64,000 nt of DNA from the NCBI GenBank assembly GCA_027079305.1, contig JALWVU010000065.1, positions 43,473 through 107,472 of the forward strand, written 5' to 3'. Each line of letters opens with the position of its first letter. The first letter of the stretch is position 1. The notes beneath the pieces were generated by a model, which saw only the letters and a list, made by a program, of their open reading frames with translations, did no database searches and had not been told where the DNA came from. The DNA comes from Aquificaceae bacterium (lineage in GTDB: Bacteria > Aquificota > Aquificia > Aquificales > Aquificaceae). The position numbers and the translations under genes were made by a program. Below are positions 25,150 through 33,520 of the stretch, in pieces.

Positions 25150-25625
25150 ACGATCTCTATTTTAGAGGATTCCGCCCGAAGGCTTACCCCCTGAAGGGAA
25201 AGGAGGTATTCCGCAAAGGATAGAAAGAACTCTTTTATATCGCTCGAAGTGTCCAGATCCCCCTCGATTATGAGGGAGTTTTCCTCAGGCCTTATCCTTT
25301 TGGATTCCGTGATCGTATCCTTGAGAGCTCCCATAGCCTTTAGAAAGAGATAAGGATCTCCCCTGAGCAAAGCTTCTCCCTTTAAAGGTTTCCCGAAAAC
25401 CTCACCCGTCAGCTGGATCGGATTGTAATCCTCCTCCCTTAAGGTGTATCTTCCCGCCTTTATATACTCAACGAGGAACATCCTCTCGAAGATCTTCTCC
25501 AGAAGCTCTAAGTTCTCTAAGGCTATCTTCCTAAACTCCTCTTCCTCCGCAAGTTCAACGGAGGACTTTATCTTAAAAAGGAGTGAGAAGATATCATGTT
25601 TTAGCCTATGTAGCTCGAACTTCAA
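25134..25625 (-). CDS. Small protein resembling a degenerate sensor-kinase dimerisation/ATPase core
   Basis: This 163-residue protein is not confidently assigned. The N-terminus, LKHDIFSLLFKIKSSVELA, looks like a histidine-kinase dimerisation helix with His10 in an H-D/E context. It is followed by a second long helix and a mixed alpha/beta region where an ATPase domain would be. No N, G1 or G2 box is visible, so it may be a phosphotransfer or sensing component rather than a kinase. It overlaps the sigma-54 activator gene by 16 bp and bioB by 20 bp. The pairing with the activator is the main argument for a signalling role. Confidence 0.5.
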   Translation of the reverse strand: MKFELHRLKHDIFSLLFKIKSSVELAEEEEFRKIALENLELLEKIFERMFLVEYIKAGRYTLREEDYNPIQLTGEVFGKPLKGEALLRGDPYLFLKAMGALKDTITESKRIRPEENSLIIEGDLDTSSDIKEFFLSFAEYLLSLQGVSLRAESSKIEIVWEGS

Positions 25626-26619
25626 CGGACACTTTCCTCCTCGCCCTCAAATCCTCAAGGAGTTGGTAATCTTTCCTTATGTCCCTTCCCGCACGGGTAA
25701 GATAGCCTCCCACCATCATGGCGTTGGTCATGAGAACCGCCATCCCGTGGAAGTCTCTAAGATTCTGCTCCCTCCCTCCGCAGAGTCTCAATTCCGCTGT
25801 TGGATTTGTAAACCTGAACATGGCTATTATCTTGAGAGCCTCCAGAGGAGACACCCCGGGTGCGTTCTCCAGAGGAGTTCCGGGTATAGGCATAAGGAAG
25901 TTAAGCGGTATTGAGTCCACCTCCAGCTCCCTATAGGTCAGGGCCAGATCCACCCTGTCCTCGTCGGTCTCGCCCATCCCGAATATGCCTCCACAGCAGG
26001 TGGAGAGTCCCACTTTCTTTATTCTCTTTATGGTCTCGTATCTGTCTTCCCATTTGTGGGTTGTAACTATCTTTGGGAAGAAATTCCTGCTCGCTTCGAG
26101 GTTGTGGTTTATCCTCTTCACACCGGCTTCCTTGAGTTTCTTTAAGCTCTCCTCATCCATGGTGCCCGCTGAGACGCAGATGTTTATGGGGAGCTTTTCT
26201 CCCTCTTTGATCTCTCTCACAGCCTCCGCGATCCTATCCACCTCCTCAGGGGTTGCCTGCTTTCCCGCCAGGACCACACAGTAGCGGTTGGCCCCGAACT
26301 CAACTCCTCTTTCCGCACCCTCAACTATCTCCTCCTTTGGAACTAAGTTGTAAACGTTTATAGGGGTCTTGTAGAACTTGGACTGGGCGCAGAACTTACA
26401 GTCCTCGGAGCAGGCCCCACTCTTAGCGTTTATGATGGAGCAGAACTCTATCTCGTTTTCCGGAAAGAACTTTTTCTTTATCTTCTGGGCAAAGTGTGTC
26501 AGAAAGGGAACGTAATCGTCGGGAACCCTGAGTAGCTCGAGGGCCTCTTCCTTAGAGAGTGGTTCGTAGCTCACCGCCTTCTCGTAAAGATCTATGATAA
26601 AACTCTCATACCTGTCCAT
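25606..26619 (-). CDS. bioB: Biotin synthase
   Basis: BioB is a radical-SAM enzyme that inserts sulfur into dethiobiotin to form biotin. The 337-residue product has the radical-SAM cluster motif CSEDCKFCAQS, with three Cys in CxxxCxxC spacing. It also has YCVVLAGKQATPEEVDRI, NICVSAGTMDEESL, RINHNLEASRNFFPKIVTTHKWEDRYETI (diagnostic for BioB), CCGGIFGMGETDEDR and a C-terminal RLCGGREQNLRD segment whose Arg/Cys residues contact the sacrificial [2Fe-2S] cluster. No other bio genes are adjacent. Confidence 0.97.
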   Translation of the reverse strand: MDRYESFIIDLYEKAVSYEPLSKEEALELLRVPDDYVPFLTHFAQKIKKKFFPENEIEFCSIINAKSGACSEDCKFCAQSKFYKTPINVYNLVPKEEIVEGAERGVEFGANRYCVVLAGKQATPEEVDRIAEAVREIKEGEKLPINICVSAGTMDEESLKKLKEAGVKRINHNLEASRNFFPKIVTTHKWEDRYETIKRIKKVGLSTCCGGIFGMGETDEDRVDLALTYRELEVDSIPLNFLMPIPGTPLENAPGVSPLEALKIIAMFRFTNPTAELRLCGGREQNLRDFHGMAVLMTNAMMVGGYLTRAGRDIRKDYQLLEDLRARRKVSVEVRAT

Positions 26620-26670
26620 CTTCTCACCTCCGTGAACAAAAGGATAATATAGGAATCGGAAGGAGAAAAG

Positions 26671-27114
26671 TCAGTGGGGATTGTTCCTGATGAACTCTTC
26701 CCAACTCTCTTTAAAGTTGTGATAGAGCCAGCGGGCGACCGCCTCCCTTTCCTCCTCCGAAAGGGATCTGCCTATAGGAGGCATGACACCAAAGATCTTG
26801 TAGGCCATGGGAAGGCACACACCCTTTTCCCTCGATGGGTTCGTTATGTAGTCCTTCACAAAAGCAACAAAATCCTCCTCCCTCGGATAGAACTTCTTTA
26901 CCCTCGCGGACACCTCGGACATGGGAGGAGCCTTTATAGGCGGTTTTCCTCCCGACTTGACTACCTCCTGAATTTTAGCGAGCTTGTCAGGGCTGATCCT
27001 CTCCAGGTGGCAGGAGGAGCAGGACCTCTTGTAGACCTCATAACCTTTGTCCACAACATCTCCAGCAAAGGAAAGGGAGATTGCAAGCACGACGATGTAA
27101 GTAAACACTTTCAT
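26671..27114 (-). CDS. Periplasmic monoheme cytochrome c
   Basis: This 147-residue exported cytochrome has a signal peptide at about 1-17 (MKVFTYIVVLAISLSFAG), heme motif CSSCH at about 34-38 and, further on, a KAPPMSEVSARVK segment and GVMPPIGRSLSEEER. The latter could supply the distal Met ligand. The ATG at 27114 is used although the frame is open to 27297, since the signal peptide begins there. A TTGACG-N17-TACCAT promoter places the transcription start on or next to the ATG, so the mRNA is probably leaderless. It is divergent from mtnB. Confidence 0.88.
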   Translation of the reverse strand: MKVFTYIVVLAISLSFAGDVVDKGYEVYKRSCSSCHLERISPDKLAKIQEVVKSGGKPPIKAPPMSEVSARVKKFYPREEDFVAFVKDYITNPSREKGVCLPMAYKIFGVMPPIGRSLSEEEREAVARWLYHNFKESWEEFIRNNPH

Positions 27115-27120
27115 ACTTAA

Positions 27121-27149
27121 ATGGTATACCGGACACACTCCTCCGTCAA
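27121..27149 (-). promoter_or_regulatory. Sigma-70-type promoter of the cytochrome c gene
   Basis: On the minus strand, TTGACG (27149-27144) and TACCAT (27126-27121) are separated by exactly 17 bp. Only 6 nt lie between the -10 box and the ATG at 27114, so transcription would start at or beside the start codon. No Shine-Dalgarno sequence precedes that ATG, which agrees with a leaderless transcript. Confidence 0.6.
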
Positions 27150-27172
27150 GAGGCTCTCTATAATAGATTTCC

Positions 27173-27778
27173 ATGGGAGAGATCGATAGGGCTATAGAGG
27201 ACATCCTTGAGGCGGGCAGGTTTCTCGACTCCAAGGGGTGGGTCCCCGCGACGAGCGGGAACATATCTGTAAGGGTTGACTCCGACAGGATAGCCATAAC
27301 CGCCTCGGGAAGGCATAAGGGCAGGTTAAAGCCCGAAGATATCCTTCTCGTAGATCTTGAAGGAAGACCCCTCGAAGATAAGAAGCCCTCCGCGGAAACC
27401 CTCTTGCACCTGACCGTATACAGGATATTTCCGGAAGTCAGGGCGGTGGTTCACACCCACTCTACAAATGCAACACTCATATCCCGTATAGCGAAAGGAA
27501 GCGTCCAGCTGGAGGACTACGAGCTTCTGAAAGCCTTTCCGGAGATAGAAACCCACGAAACAAAGATCACGGTTCCAGTCTTCGAAAACGATCAGAACAT
27601 GAGGAGATTATCCGGGAAGGTAGAGAAGTATCTGAAAGATCATGGAGAAGTATTCGGATTCCTGATAGCCTCCCACGGTCTCTACACCTGGGGGAGGGAC
27701 ATGGAGAGTGCTCTGATCCATGCGGAAGCTTACGAATTCCTCTTCGAATGCGAGCTCAAGCTAATGGCGATAAGGTGA
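27173..27778 (+). CDS. mtnB: Methylthioribulose-1-phosphate dehydratase-like class II aldolase
   Basis: This 201-residue member of the class II aldolase/adducin family carries [14 protein letters not shown], the signature of MtnB, which dehydrates 5-methylthioribulose 1-phosphate in methionine salvage. The metal-binding HTHSTNA segment, the later ASHGLYTWG histidine and an acidic residue in [10 protein letters not shown] agree with the active site. No other methionine-salvage genes are beside it, so a related sugar-phosphate role cannot be excluded. A TATAAT at 27159-27164 lies 8 nt before the ATG, suggesting a leaderless mRNA. It abuts the convergent V4R gene. Confidence 0.85.
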   Translation: MGEIDRAIEDILEAGRFLDSKGWVPATSGNISVRVDSDRIAITASGRHKGRLKPEDILLVDLEGRPLEDKKPSAETLLHLTVYRIFPEVRAVVHTHSTNATLISRIAKGSVQLEDYELLKAFPEIETHETKITVPVFENDQNMRRLSGKVEKYLKDHGEVFGFLIASHGLYTWGRDMESALIHAEAYEFLFECELKLMAIR

Positions 27779-28264
27779 TCACTTCTGTCTTATCCGGAAG
27801 GTGCACCTTTCATACCCTTGCGCCGCGCAGGTGACCTCCTCCACCTCGAATTTCTTATCGAGTAGATCTGTCAGAAACCCTTTGAAAAAACCCGCCATAG
27901 GTTTGCAGACGGGTTTCTGGCTCTTGCCTATAGCCTCTACCAGTATTGAGCCCTCCACGTATATCTCCATGGAGGAAATGTCGAACTCGAAGAGGTCTAT
28001 CAGCCTCGAGGACTCCGCTATTATGGTCAGAAGCTCGAGAGCCTCGTCGAGCCTGTCTGTGTATACGCCGTAGCGCTCCTTCAGGGTTTTGGCTCCCTTC
28101 TTGCCCCCGTATTCAGCGGCCTTCTTTATGATCCTGTCTATGCCGAATCTGGAGAGCTTGTAGACGTCCCTGTATCCGTCTATCAGGGCGTCCCTGTGTA
28201 TGAGAACGGACTCCCTCTCTATAGCTTCCGCCAGGGCCTTTATGTTGTCCTTCAGATTTCCCAT
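27779..28264 (-). CDS. V4R-domain (4-vinyl reductase-like) sensor/binding protein
   Basis: This 161-residue protein starts at ATG 28264. The C-terminal half matches the V4R fold: VEGSILVEAIGKSQKPVCKPMAGFFKGFLTDLLDKKF followed, with spacing, by VTCAAQGYERCTFRI. The paired Cys of CAAQGYERC are typical of V4R domains that bind small hydrophobic ligands or metals. The N-terminal half is helical. It overlaps the upstream DUF59 gene by 13 bp, so the two are probably translated together. The ligand is unknown. Confidence 0.75.
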   Translation of the reverse strand: MGNLKDNIKALAEAIERESVLIHRDALIDGYRDVYKLSRFGIDRIIKKAAEYGGKKGAKTLKERYGVYTDRLDEALELLTIIAESSRLIDLFEFDISSMEIYVEGSILVEAIGKSQKPVCKPMAGFFKGFLTDLLDKKFEVEEVTCAAQGYERCTFRIRQK

Positions 28265-28569
28265 CCCAGCTTCCTCAGCTGAGCCTTTCCTTCTTCGGAG
28301 ATCTTCTCCTTGGTCCAAGGAGGCTCGAATACAAATTCTACAACAACGTCCTTTAGCTGAGGGAACTTTTCCAGAATTTTCTGTTTCACGTGCTCCGCAA
28401 AAAACTGCTTGGCGGGACAGCCCTGAACGGTTAGGGTCATATCTATGTAGGCTACATCGTCCTTAACTCTTATGCCGTATATGAGGCCGAGGTTTACTAT
28501 ATCTATCGGGATTTCCGGATCCTTCACCTCTTTGAGAGCTTCGAGTATCTCCTTCTCCATGGTGTTCAA
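28252..28569 (-). CDS. DUF59/MIP18-family iron-sulfur assembly-type protein
   Basis: This 105-residue protein of the DUF59 (SufT/PaaD/MIP18-like) family acts in Fe-S cluster maturation or carrier function. The characteristic VKDPEIPIDIVNLGLIYGI start and the MTLTVQGCPAKQFFAEHVKQ segment with its conserved Cys are present. Family members lacking SufBCD neighbours are common in thermophiles. The gene overlaps the V4R gene by 13 bp, suggesting that the V4R protein is a client or partner. Confidence 0.88.
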   Translation of the reverse strand: MNTMEKEILEALKEVKDPEIPIDIVNLGLIYGIRVKDDVAYIDMTLTVQGCPAKQFFAEHVKQKILEKFPQLKDVVVEFVFEPPWTKEKISEEGKAQLRKLGWEI

Positions 28570-28662
28570 ATGATAACTCTACGATGATCAAAAGGGAAGG
28601 AGTTTCGTCATAAGGAAGTTATATTATATATACTTTTGCAACAACTTGGCGAGGTGCTTAGA

Positions 28663-31600
28663 ATGAGGGCAGAGTTTGACTCCTGCGGTGTAGGTTTCGT
28701 ATGCGATATAAATGGGAACCATAGCAATCAGATAGTAAGGTGGGGGGTGGAGGCGGTAAAGAACCTGACCCACAGGGGAGCCATAGGAGGTGACGGGAAG
28801 ACGGGGGACGGTGCAGGTGTCCTGACCCAGATACCAAGGAAGTTCTTCAAGAAGATCATAGATGAGCTCGGATATCAGATCTCGGATATAAACAATCTCG
28901 CGGTGGGGGTCTTCTTCCTTTACGAGGAGGTGGAGGATAAGGTTATAGCGGAGTTCGTTAAAGAGGGCGTGAAGGTTCTCGGCTGGAGGGAGGTCCCCAC
29001 GGATACGGACGCGGTAGGGGAGTCCGCCCTGAAGGTGATGCCAAGGATAAAACAGCTCCTGCTGGACATGGAGGGAATCCCTCAAGAGGAGAGGGAGGTG
29101 AAGCTCTACTTCATAAGGAGGAGGATAGAGAACAGACTCGGGGACGAGAAGGTTTACGTTCCCTCTCTCTCTTCCCAGACCATCGTCTACAAGGGTATGC
29201 TGGTTGCTCCCCAGCTCGACAGGTTTTATCCTGACCTCAAAGATCCCGACTTCGAGTCCGCCTACTGCATGTTCCATCAGAGGTATTCGACCAACACCCT
29301 GCCCAACTGGAGGCTCGCCCAGCCACTGAGGCTCCTTGCCCACAACGGTGAGATAAACACCATACAGGGCAACAGGAACTGGATGATCGCCCTCCAGAAC
29401 GAGCTCGAGCACGAGATCCTGGGGGATAAAAAGGATCTCATAAAGCCACTTATCTCCTATGAGGAGAGCGACTCCGCCTCCCTCGACAGGGTCTTCGAGC
29501 TTCTGTGCCACGTGGGCTTCTCCCCGGAGCACGCCATAAACATGCTCATCCCTCCAGCCTGGGAGCACATACCTGAGCTTTCGGATGAGGTCAAGGCCTT
29601 CTTCGAGTATCAGTCCCTTCTCATGAAGCCCTGGGACGGCCCCGCAGCCATAGCCTTCGTCTACGGGAGCAAGATAGGGGCGCATCTGGACAGGAACGGA
29701 CTCAGGCCCGCCAGATACATCCTGACCGAAGACGGAATCATGGTTCTCGGCTCCGAGGTGGGGATGATAGATCTGGGGGACAGAAAGATAAAGGAGAAGG
29801 GGAGGCTCGGACCGGGGGATACCATAGTGGTGGACCTCTCAAAGGGTGAGGTGAAGAAGACGGAGGAGATACTCGAGGAGCTGTCTACAAGCAAGCCTTA
29901 CAAGGAGTGGATAGACAAAAATCTTCTGAGGCTCTCCAAACTCACCGAAGACAAAAGCCTCGGCGTTCCCGAAGAGGATCCAGAGAGGTTGAGGAAGCAG
30001 ATAGCCTTCGGCTGGACTGAGGAGGAGATAAAGAACGTGATCCAGTATATGGCCCAGACGGGCAAGGAGCCCACCTTCTCGATGGGGGACGACACACCTC
30101 TACCACCCCTTTCCGAAAAGCCCAAGCTCCTCTTCAGATACTTCAAGCAGAGGTTCGCCCAGGTTACGAACCCTCCCATAGACCCAATAAGGGAGAGGCT
30201 GGTTATGTCCCTCAAGATGAACCTGGGATACAAGAGGAACTTCCTGAAAGAGACCCCCGAGCACGCCAAGAGGCTCCAGATAGACTCTCCCATACTGCTC
30301 GACTACCAGCTCAAGGCCATAGAGGAGCAGAAGGAGTTCAAGGTGGTAAGGATACCCATATGCTACCCCAAGGAGAGGAGCTACAACATAGTGGAGTTCC
30401 AGGATATGTGCGGGGAGAGGAGGGTCTCAGAGCTCATAATGGACGCCCTCTACGAGGAGATACCAATAAACGACATGATGATCGGTATAGAGACCCTCCA
30501 GAGGAGGGTGGAGGAGGCGGTCCGCGAGGGAGCCCAGATAATAATCCTCTCGGACAGATACATAAACAAGCACAGGGTGGCCATACCGAGCCTACTGGCG
30601 GTCTCCGCATGCGTTAAGCACCTGGCAAAGGAGGGGCTTTCCACGAGGGTCTCCTTCATAGTGGAAACGGGCGAGGCCAGAGATACACATCAGATAGCCT
30701 GCCTTATAGGATACGGGGCGAGCGCGGTGTATCCATACCTCGCCTACGAGACCATAAAGGAGCTCTGCGACAAGGGCAAGCTCGATATGCCCTACGAAGA
30801 GGCTGTCTTCAACTACAAGAAGGCCCTCGAGGACGGGCTTCTCAAGATCATGTCCAAGATGGGCATCTCTACACTCAACTCCTACCACGGAGCCCAGATA
30901 TTCGACACGGTCTGCCTCAACAGGGACTTCGTGGAGAAGTTCTTCACGGGAACGCCAGTCACCCTCGAGGCGGACGGGATAGAGGAGATAGAGATCTCCA
31001 CCCTCGCAAGACACAACGCCGCCTATGAGACAGAAGATCCCAAGCTCGACTACGGCGGGGACATGAAGTTCAGGAAGGGCGGAGAGTTCCACGCCTGGTC
31101 CCCACACGTTGTGAGAGCTCTCCACAAGTTCTTGGAGACCAAAGACTATGAAGACTACAAGAAGTTCTCCGAGCTCGCCAACTCCCAGCATCCCACCTTT
31201 ATAAGGCATCTATTAACCTACAAGAAGGCGGAAAAGCCCATCCCCATAGAGGAGGTGGAGCCTGAGGAGGAGATACTCAAGAGGTTCGTCACGGGAGGGA
31301 TGTCTCTGGGAGCGCTCTCACCTGAGGCCCACGAGGTCATAGCGGAGGCCTGCAACAGGCTGGGGATGAAGTCTAACTCCGGAGAGGGAGGAGAGGACCC
31401 CAAGAGATACTGGACCATAAAGAACTCCGCCATCAAGCAGGTGGCGAGCGGAAGATTCGGCGTCACCCCCACCTACCTTGCGAGCGCTAAGGACATAGAG
31501 ATAAAGATCGCCCAGGGCGCCAAGCCCGGTGAGGGTGGCCAGCTCCCCGGACACAAGGTGAACGAATACATAGCCAAGCTAAGACACTCCCAGCCGGGAG

Positions 31601-33153
31601 TGACCCTAATATCTCCACCACCCCACCACGACATATACTCCATCGAGGACCTGGCCCAGCTGATACACGACCTCAAGCAGGCAAACCCCGAGGCGAGGGT
31701 GTGCGTAAAACTCGTTGCGGAACACGGCGTCGGGACCATAGCGGCGGGAGTTGCCAAGGCCTACGCGGACATAGTCCAGATAAGCGGTGCGGAAGGCGGA
31801 ACGGGAGCCTCCCCTTACTCCTCAATAAAGAACGCGGGCAACTATTGGGAGATAGGGCTTATGGAGACCCAGAGGGTCCTTATGGAGAACGATCTGAGGG
31901 ACAAGATAAGGGTGAGGATAGACGGGGGGATGAGGACCGGCAAAGACGTGATAATAGGGGCACTTCTTGGAGCAGAGGAGTTCGGCTTTGGAACCGCTGC
32001 CATGATAGCGGAAGGTTGCGTGATGGCGAGGGCCTGCCACTTGAACACCTGTCCTACCGGTGTTGCCACACAGGATCCCAAATACAGGGCCAAGTTCAAG
32101 GGTAAGGTGGAGAACGTAATGGCCTACTTCAGGGCTGTGGCGAGGGAGGTGAGGGAGATACTCGCCCAGATGGGAGTGAGGAGCCTGGACGAGATAATCG
32201 GCAGGACCGACCTCATAGAGGTGGTCAGATACGAAGAATTCCCGGGCTCGAAGAGGATAAAGGTTGAAGCCCTCTTGGAGGGCTATCCGGAGGACAGGCC
32301 CAGGAGATGCCTCGTCGAGAGGAATGACAATCCAGCACCCAACTTCAACGACGAGATACTAAAGGACGTCCTGCCCTACATAGAGAGGGGCGAGCCCTTC
32401 GAGAAGGAGTATGAGATAAGGAACGTCCACAGAACCATACCCACCAAGATCAACTACTACATAGCTGTCAGGTATAGGGACGAGGGGCTTCCGGAGGACA
32501 CCATAAAGCTAACCTTCAGGGGGACCGCGGGCCAGAGCTTCGGAGCCTTCAACCACAGGGGTGTGACGCTGAAACTCATAGGAGATGCCAACGACTACGT
32601 GGGAAAGGGAATGTGGGGGGGAAAGATTATCCTCGTTCCAGAGGGCGTTGAAAAGACCCATGAGAACGTGATAATGGGCAACACCTGCCTCTACGGCGCG
32701 ATAGGAGGTGAGCTCTACGCTGCGGGAAGAGCGGGAGAGAGGTTCGGTGTCAGGAACAGCGGAGCGGTAGCCGTTGTCGAGGGAACGGGACACCATCTCT
32801 GTGAATACATGACCGGAGGGATCATAGTCTCCCTCGGTGAAGTTGGCTACAACGTGGGCGGAGGTATGACGGGAGGACACGCCTACATACTCGACGAGAG
32901 CGGAACCCTCGAGCACAAGCTCAACTACTCCTACGTTTACGCGAGGAGGCTCGTTGGTGAAGAGGAGATAGAGGAGCTGAGAAGCTTAGTAGAGAAGCAT
33001 TACAACTACACGGGAAGTCCCAGGGCCAAGGAGGTCCTCTCCAACTTCGATGAGTTCCTGGGTAGGTTCTGGAAGGTCATACCCCTTGAGCAGTGCAAGA
33101 GGGACCCCTACGGGGAGTCGGACGTCTGCGAGGTGGAGATACTGAGCAGGTAA
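28663..33153 (+). CDS. gltB: Glutamate synthase large subunit
   Basis: GltB forms two glutamates from glutamine and 2-oxoglutarate. The ATG at 28663 has a GAGGTG site upstream; a TTG at 28636 opens the same frame. The product begins with a 7-residue propeptide before the catalytic Cys of CGVGFVCDI. The glutaminase domain contains HQRYSTNTLPNW and AHNGEINTIQGN. The synthase domain includes GEGGEDPKRY and ISGAEGGTGASP. The [3Fe-4S] site is Cys-x5-Cys-x4-Cys in GCVMARACHLNTCPTG. The glucan-like C-terminal domain (GGxxG repeats) is complete, for a total of 1496 residues. No gltD gene follows, so the electron donor (ferredoxin or a distant GltD) is unknown. Confidence 0.97.
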   Translation: MRAEFDSCGVGFVCDINGNHSNQIVRWGVEAVKNLTHRGAIGGDGKTGDGAGVLTQIPRKFFKKIIDELGYQISDINNLAVGVFFLYEEVEDKVIAEFVKEGVKVLGWREVPTDTDAVGESALKVMPRIKQLLLDMEGIPQEEREVKLYFIRRRIENRLGDEKVYVPSLSSQTIVYKGMLVAPQLDRFYPDLKDPDFESAYCMFHQRYSTNTLPNWRLAQPLRLLAHNGEINTIQGNRNWMIALQNELEHEILGDKKDLIKPLISYEESDSASLDRVFELLCHVGFSPEHAINMLIPPAWEHIPELSDEVKAFFEYQSLLMKPWDGPAAIAFVYGSKIGAHLDRNGLRPARYILTEDGIMVLGSEVGMIDLGDRKIKEKGRLGPGDTIVVDLSKGEVKKTEEILEELSTSKPYKEWIDKNLLRLSKLTEDKSLGVPEEDPERLRKQIAFGWTEEEIKNVIQYMAQTGKEPTFSMGDDTPLPPLSEKPKLLFRYFKQRFAQVTNPPIDPIRERLVMSLKMNLGYKRNFLKETPEHAKRLQIDSPILLDYQLKAIEEQKEFKVVRIPICYPKERSYNIVEFQDMCGERRVSELIMDALYEEIPINDMMIGIETLQRRVEEAVREGAQIIILSDRYINKHRVAIPSLLAVSACVKHLAKEGLSTRVSFIVETGEARDTHQIACLIGYGASAVYPYLAYETIKELCDKGKLDMPYEEAVFNYKKALEDGLLKIMSKMGISTLNSYHGAQIFDTVCLNRDFVEKFFTGTPVTLEADGIEEIEISTLARHNAAYETEDPKLDYGGDMKFRKGGEFHAWSPHVVRALHKFLETKDYEDYKKFSELANSQHPTFIRHLLTYKKAEKPIPIEEVEPEEEILKRFVTGGMSLGALSPEAHEVIAEACNRLGMKSNSGEGGEDPKRYWTIKNSAIKQVASGRFGVTPTYLASAKDIEIKIAQGAKPGEGGQLPGHKVNEYIAKLRHSQPGVTLISPPPHHDIYSIEDLAQLIHDLKQANPEARVCVKLVAEHGVGTIAAGVAKAYADIVQISGAEGGTGASPYSSIKNAGNYWEIGLMETQRVLMENDLRDKIRVRIDGGMRTGKDVIIGALLGAEEFGFGTAAMIAEGCVMARACHLNTCPTGVATQDPKYRAKFKGKVENVMAYFRAVAREVREILAQMGVRSLDEIIGRTDLIEVVRYEEFPGSKRIKVEALLEGYPEDRPRRCLVERNDNPAPNFNDEILKDVLPYIERGEPFEKEYEIRNVHRTIPTKINYYIAVRYRDEGLPEDTIKLTFRGTAGQSFGAFNHRGVTLKLIGDANDYVGKGMWGGKIILVPEGVEKTHENVIMGNTCLYGAIGGELYAAGRAGERFGVRNSGAVAVVEGTGHHLCEYMTGGIIVSLGEVGYNVGGGMTGGHAYILDESGTLEHKLNYSYVYARRLVGEEEIEELRSLVEKHYNYTGSPRAKEVLSNFDEFLGRFWKVIPLEQCKRDPYGESDVCEVEILSR

Positions 33154-33161
33154 AGGGACGC

Positions 33162-33455
33162 TTACCAGTCGTTGTCCCAGGAGCTGAAGGAGTCATCCCA
33201 TGTATCCCAGTCGTCGAAAATGTCATCCCCGTAGTCATCATCGTGCCAGTGGTCATCGTCATGGCATAGATCGTGGTATATGTTCCCTTCCAGAAAGCAG
33301 TAGGTTGGATCTGTGAATATGTCGCTCCCCTGATCCGAGCTGTCTAAAAAGCTGTCCTCGTCCTCCTCCCACAGAGTATCATCAGAACCAAGGCTTTCAT
33401 ACTCCTCGCTATCATCGGGCCAATGCCTGAGGAGCTTCCTAAGCCAGCCGATCAT
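33162..33455 (-). CDS. Asp/His/Trp-rich acidic small protein
   Basis: This 97-residue protein starts with a short basic amphipathic segment (MIGWLRKLLRHWP). The rest is mostly Asp/Ser with interspersed His and Trp, including HDLCHDDDHWHDDDYGDD at about residues 61-78 and a WD-repeated tail. A perfect GGAGG ribosome site lies 7 nt before the ATG, with an ATATAAA element before that, so it is very likely a real gene despite its low complexity. The composition suggests metal binding or a disordered acidic tail, but no family is known. Confidence 0.72.
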   Translation of the reverse strand: MIGWLRKLLRHWPDDSEEYESLGSDDTLWEEDEDSFLDSSDQGSDIFTDPTYCFLEGNIYHDLCHDDDHWHDDDYGDDIFDDWDTWDDSFSSWDNDW

Positions 33456-33520
33456 AGCTGAACCTCCTTGCTATTTATATAAAACATCCAACGCGCCCCG
33501 TTTCTGACATAATCCAATTT

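Noticed and set aside
28624..29685. 353-codon minus-strand open frame opposite the gltB start
   Set aside because: It is antisense to the highly conserved GltB glutaminase domain, with no motif or ribosome site of its own.
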